Shown here: one piece after another, positions 18,431 through 21,325 of the stretch
Layout of the letters: each line of letters starts with the position of its first letter
Numbering within the stretch: position 1 is the first letter of the stretch
Origin: Chara braunii
Taxonomy: Eukaryota; Streptophyta; Charophyceae; Charales; Characeae
Length of the DNA stretch: 21,325 bases
Direction: 5' to 3'
Assembly (NCBI GenBank): GCA_003427395.1
Contig: BFEA01000174.1
Coordinates: 1,708,347 to 1,729,671 of the forward strand
The notes under the pieces: generated by a model
Told to the model about the DNA's origin: nothing
Database searches by the model: none
The model's input: only the letters and a program-made list of their open reading frames with translations
Translations under genes and position numbers: made by a program

Positions 18431-20183
18431 TGGGGAGGCCGGGACCACTAGGCGTGGAACGTGGGACTCAACAGAGAGAGGGAGAGACACACGGGGGGTA
18501 GCGATAAAAAAAAAGTCAATGCTCACGCAGACAAGACCCCAAGATGACGGTGAGTTGGGATGAACGTCAACCTCGACTGGCCAGGAGCGGGGGATCATCT
18601 CCTTCTTCCTGGACCCTGAGTGAGGCTTGGTTCAAGGGTCGCCTCGTCTTCCATCTTCGGAGTACCGCGAGAGTGTGATCTGTGCCTTAACCTTCCAAAA
18701 ACGGTCAGGCGGGGAGGCGTCACTATGCATGTACGGCATGCGGACAATGCATGGTTACACGGGGGTGGTCAGCTACTCAGAGCGTGTGTGAGCATGCGAG
18801 GGAGAGAGGAAGCTAGACTTCGTATTTATTCCATGTACTCTAGAGTTGCTGATTGATAGCTTCACAAGGTTGTCCTATTGCCCTTCGTAAGTTGGTTGTT
18901 GTTCGTCATCCTTGGTGCGGTGATGGTAGAGAGGAAGCGCGTTGGCAAGACAAAAATGAGGCAGTTATGAGAATAGTGCACGCGACGGTCAAGAGAGAGA
19001 GGGTGAGCAGTTGGGCTGATGAGCCCATGAAGGTAGTCCCGTGACAACATCGCGAGGGAGATGACAAGAATGACAACCGCGAGGGAGAGACGGATGACGA
19101 GAGTTACGAGCACGACCCTCTGTTGACGTCAACATTCACGAAAGGGGACTTCGCGACAATGAAGGGGAGGAGGTCTGAGTATAAGTAGGTGGAAGATGCT
19201 AGATGCATGACGACGCTGCGAAGGTGATCGAGAGCGAGTGTCACTACTCGTACGGACGGTTTTCCGCCTTATCATTGCAGTCAGTTCTAGCGAGTTGTGT
19301 CGTCCTCCATTTTCTGTAGAGTAACTGAGTTTGAGGCGCGTGCAAGGTATTGCCTCTGTGCGCGGTGGGCGATATCTCCTGACTTTGGAAACGGTGACAC
19401 ATGTATAGTAGTCACCACTGACTATCCTGGAAAAAGGGAGATTGTAAAGACCCTTTGGAGTCGGCGCTTCTCTTATAGTCTGAGTCACTACTTTCGAGAA
19501 CGCGAATAGGCACGTTAGACTTAGCCCTCAAGAAGATTTCAACTCGCAATTACTGTCCAAACCTTCGAGACGATACTGAACAATGGCCCGTCTGGGGGGG
19601 GGGCATCGCAAAAGCGGAGATAATTGATATGCAAGAGAGTGATTCTGTTAATGAAACGCGGGGAGTGGTGCTCAAGCGGGCCTTCAGTCTTATTGGTAAG
19701 AAGGCTTTTTACTTGTAGTAGCAACGAAACTGAGAGCAGAGAATTGGACGCGCTCAGAGAAGACACGAGTAGTAATCTGTGTTTAGCAAAGAAGGGGGGG
19801 GAACTTTCATTTGAGAACAGCGCCGAGAGGAGAAGGCTCGATAAACGCCCTTTCTTGATCCAACCTGCTCTCTAACCTGGTGTGCCTCAATCTTGATGTT
19901 GGTTCGTCTCTACTCTCCGGCCCCATTCTACATCAGTCGTTCCTTCTTTACTTTCTCCTTTGCGAGTGGCAGGTATGAAGCCTCTTGAGGAAACTCTGAG
20001 TTTACTGGTATTCTGAGCATCGTACATATCTAAGCGGGGTCGCTATTCGTCGTTATTTCCACTGAGTACGGTCAGCCCTCAGTCCGATTACACTACGGCA
20101 GGCCACTGACTATCAAGAGTTGTCCAGAAGTTATGGATGGGGAGAAATGACCATTGATAGGTGAGTTCACTGATTGAAACCAG
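18431..20183. other. Unassigned sequence
   Basis: I see no recognisable gene. Short ORFs (up to 119 codons) lack motifs. Features visible are GA-rich tracts at 18470-18500 and 18800-19090, a direct repeat TGACAAC(AT)CGCGAGGGAGA at 19042-19061 and 19071-19088, a palindrome TTGACGTCAA at 19123-19132 with a TATA-like GTATAAGTA at 19180-19188, and a run of ten G at 19594-19603. The sequence does not resemble either gypsy copy. Confidence 0.5.
19123..19188 (+). promoter_or_regulatory. Promoter-like pair: TGACGTCA palindrome plus TATA-like box
   Basis: TTGACGTCAA (19123-19132) contains the bZIP/CRE core TGACGTCA. GTATAAGTA (19180-19188) lies 48 bases downstream. No convincing ORF follows, so the assignment rests on motif spacing alone. 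Confidence 0.25.
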
Positions 20184-20360
20184 GCAGAGAGATTCATTCA
20201 AGTTTTGCACTTTTTTTTTCTTTTCTTTCTTTTGTTTTCCTTTTGCTACGAGCAGTGGCCCTAAGGGCCTAGCTCCACTCGTCAACACTTGCACAAAAGA
20301 CAAAACATATGGCAGCGTATGATTCCATGTTCTAGCAGAAGATTCATTCGAGTTTTGCAC
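20184..20360 (-). mobile_element. Short poly(A)-tailed retroposon with target-site duplication
   Basis: Direct repeats at 20184-20210 and 20335-20360 (GCAGAG/AAGATTCATTC to TTTTGCAC, one substitution and one 1-nt indel) flank 124 bp. On the minus strand the insert begins TAGAACATGG and ends in an A-rich tail of about 35 bases (plus-strand T-rich run 20211-20244). A hairpin precedes the tail (GGCCC, loop, GGGCC at 20257-20269). Long TSDs plus a 3' A tail are the hallmark of LINE-mediated insertion: a SINE, a 5'-truncated LINE or a short retroposed transcript. No A/B-box tRNA promoter is obvious. Confidence 0.65.
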
Positions 20361-20856
20361 ATTTGGTGAGTAGTGGAGGGAAGCCCTAAAAATCACGCGC
20401 TGAGTTGGCCTGCTATTGCCCAGTGGTCCCATAACTACTGAAACACGGACCTTAATGTGAATCTACACCATATATAGCAGGCGTGCTACTGCCTTGCAAC
20501 ATGTTTGAGAGGTGCCTCTTTTACAGCGAGAGGGCCCTTGCTAATTATTTGCAGGGCCTCTCAGATTACCCGCAAGGGTTTCTGTGATAACAGGCGAAGG
20601 GCTATTTGCTTGCTCTCTCTCTCTCTCTTGGCAGCCAACCAGGCAGGAGCTGCCGACCGTCNGGGGGGGCAACTCTGACCCTATGCTTCAAAAAAAAAAA
20701 AAAAAAAAAAAGACTGAATGGGTTCGTTTGCAGTTCTATTTTCGTAAGGGATGGGCAAGTTTGGCTACCCCACCCTGTTGATAGGGGTCAACTTTTTTTT
20801 ATTTTTTTTACTGTTTTTAGTGTTTTGGCCCATAGATCTACTTGTCCGAGGCCCAA
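20361..20856. other. Unassigned sequence with simple repeats and an ambiguous base
   Basis: It contains (CT)8 at 20613-20628, an N at 20662 next to a run of G, 22 consecutive A at 20690-20711, and T-rich tracts near 20793-20818. No gene is recognised. The ORFs spanning the N are homopolymer artefacts. Confidence 0.5.
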
Positions 20857-20984
20857 CGGTCAAATTCCGTTTTTCGGAATTCGACGTGACGCCCCTGTTT
20901 TCACGTTAAACGCGATTCAATGGGGGTCCAGGGGCCCGTTGAACGGATGAACGGGCGTTGAATTCCGCCCATTCGGCGGTCAAA
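20857..20984. mobile_element. Tiny MITE-like element candidate
   Basis: An 8-bp direct repeat CGGTCAAA (20857-20864 and 20977-20984) brackets 112 bp whose ends are imperfect inverted repeats. The left end is CCG-N5-CGGAATTCGACG (20867-20886). The right end, read in reverse complement from 20976, is CCG-N6-CGGAATTCAACG. Inner hairpins include a perfect 7-bp stem GCCCGTT/AACGGGC (20934-20956). An 8-bp TSD would fit the hAT superfamily. It could also be a structured repeat of another origin. Confidence 0.35.
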
Positions 20985-21325
20985 AGATACACAGGCTAAG
21001 GGACTGACACAACCTGGCGCTAGTCCATGAATCATCGGGCCCTAGAGCGCTGCGTTTCCTCTTAGTACGTGAGTGAAGGACCTGTCAAATCATTGTGTTG
21101 GATGAATCTGAGATCTCGCACACCTCTGAATGAGTTGTTGTGCACTAAGAGCAAAATATCACGGAGGGTCTGCGAGCACGGAGCACCAAGCATGAAACCA
21201 TACAGATACCTCCAACTTTGGCCGGTTCAAAGCACGTAACCGCAGAGGAAGAACGTCAATGAATAGCTGCTAGCTGAGGGACTTTGGTAATGCGATTGAT
21301 AACCTGAAATCCACAGACGCCTCAG
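20985..21325. other. Unassigned right end
   Basis: No ORF, repeat or RNA gene is recognised in the last 340 bases. Confidence 0.5.

Noticed and set aside
19010-19050. CTGATGAG followed by ATGAAGG, hammerhead-ribozyme-like.
   Set aside because: There is no CGAAA partner, no stem II and no flanking stem complementarity. Only the 8-base core matches.
20690-20711. A22 run as the tail of a plus-strand retroposon.
   Set aside because: No direct repeat of the sequence after the run (GACTGAATGG) is found upstream, and the region has an N and other homopolymers.

Overview
The window looks like repeat-dense, non-coding nuclear DNA from a green plant or streptophyte alga. Nearly everything recognisable is decayed retrotransposon: two Ty3/gypsy-type LTR elements with a chromodomain-like pol end, a plant-type LINE with the zf-RVT and WKER motifs, and a primer-binding site matching initiator tRNA-Met. 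The gag style suggests a charophyte such as Chara, but this is only an impression. No intact host gene, rRNA, tRNA or CRISPR array is visible.

Layout: 1-991 is unassigned. About 992-6420 is a degenerate gypsy element (element 1): diverged 5' LTR, mutated primer-binding site, a 1.3-kb leader, broken gag and pol. It stops inside reverse transcriptase just before the catalytic YxDD box. 6421-7032 is unassigned. 7033-8569 is the 3' part of a LINE on the minus strand, ending in a poly(A) tail. Its ORF is cut at 8570 by the 5' LTR of a second, more complete gypsy element (element 2, 8570-16697). Element 2 has, in order: 5' LTR, PBS, 1.25-kb leader, gag, protease, RT, RNase H, integrase, chromodomain-like tail, polypurine tract, and a 3' LTR cut after 224 bp. 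From 16698 on, the sequence may be the LTR and leader of a third element (TATA-like box, weak PBS, short acidic ORF 18065-18430). 18431-21325 is mostly unassigned, with two small insertion-like structures near the right end.

How the parts fit together: element 2 landed in an older LINE, and the right end of element 2 was later replaced by other DNA. Both gypsy copies end gag with a TAG shortly after a conserved GGA-AAC in the gag frame, and both continue pol in the -1 frame. This points to -1 ribosomal frameshifting in the ancestral family. All large ORFs carry stops and frameshifts, so no copy here looks autonomous.

Caution: positions 9241-9278 are an exact Nextera mate-pair junction adapter (two Tn5 mosaic ends back to back), flanked by two diverged copies of the same LTR segment. 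The assembly is artificial there, and the 5' LTR of element 2 is a chimera of two LTR copies.
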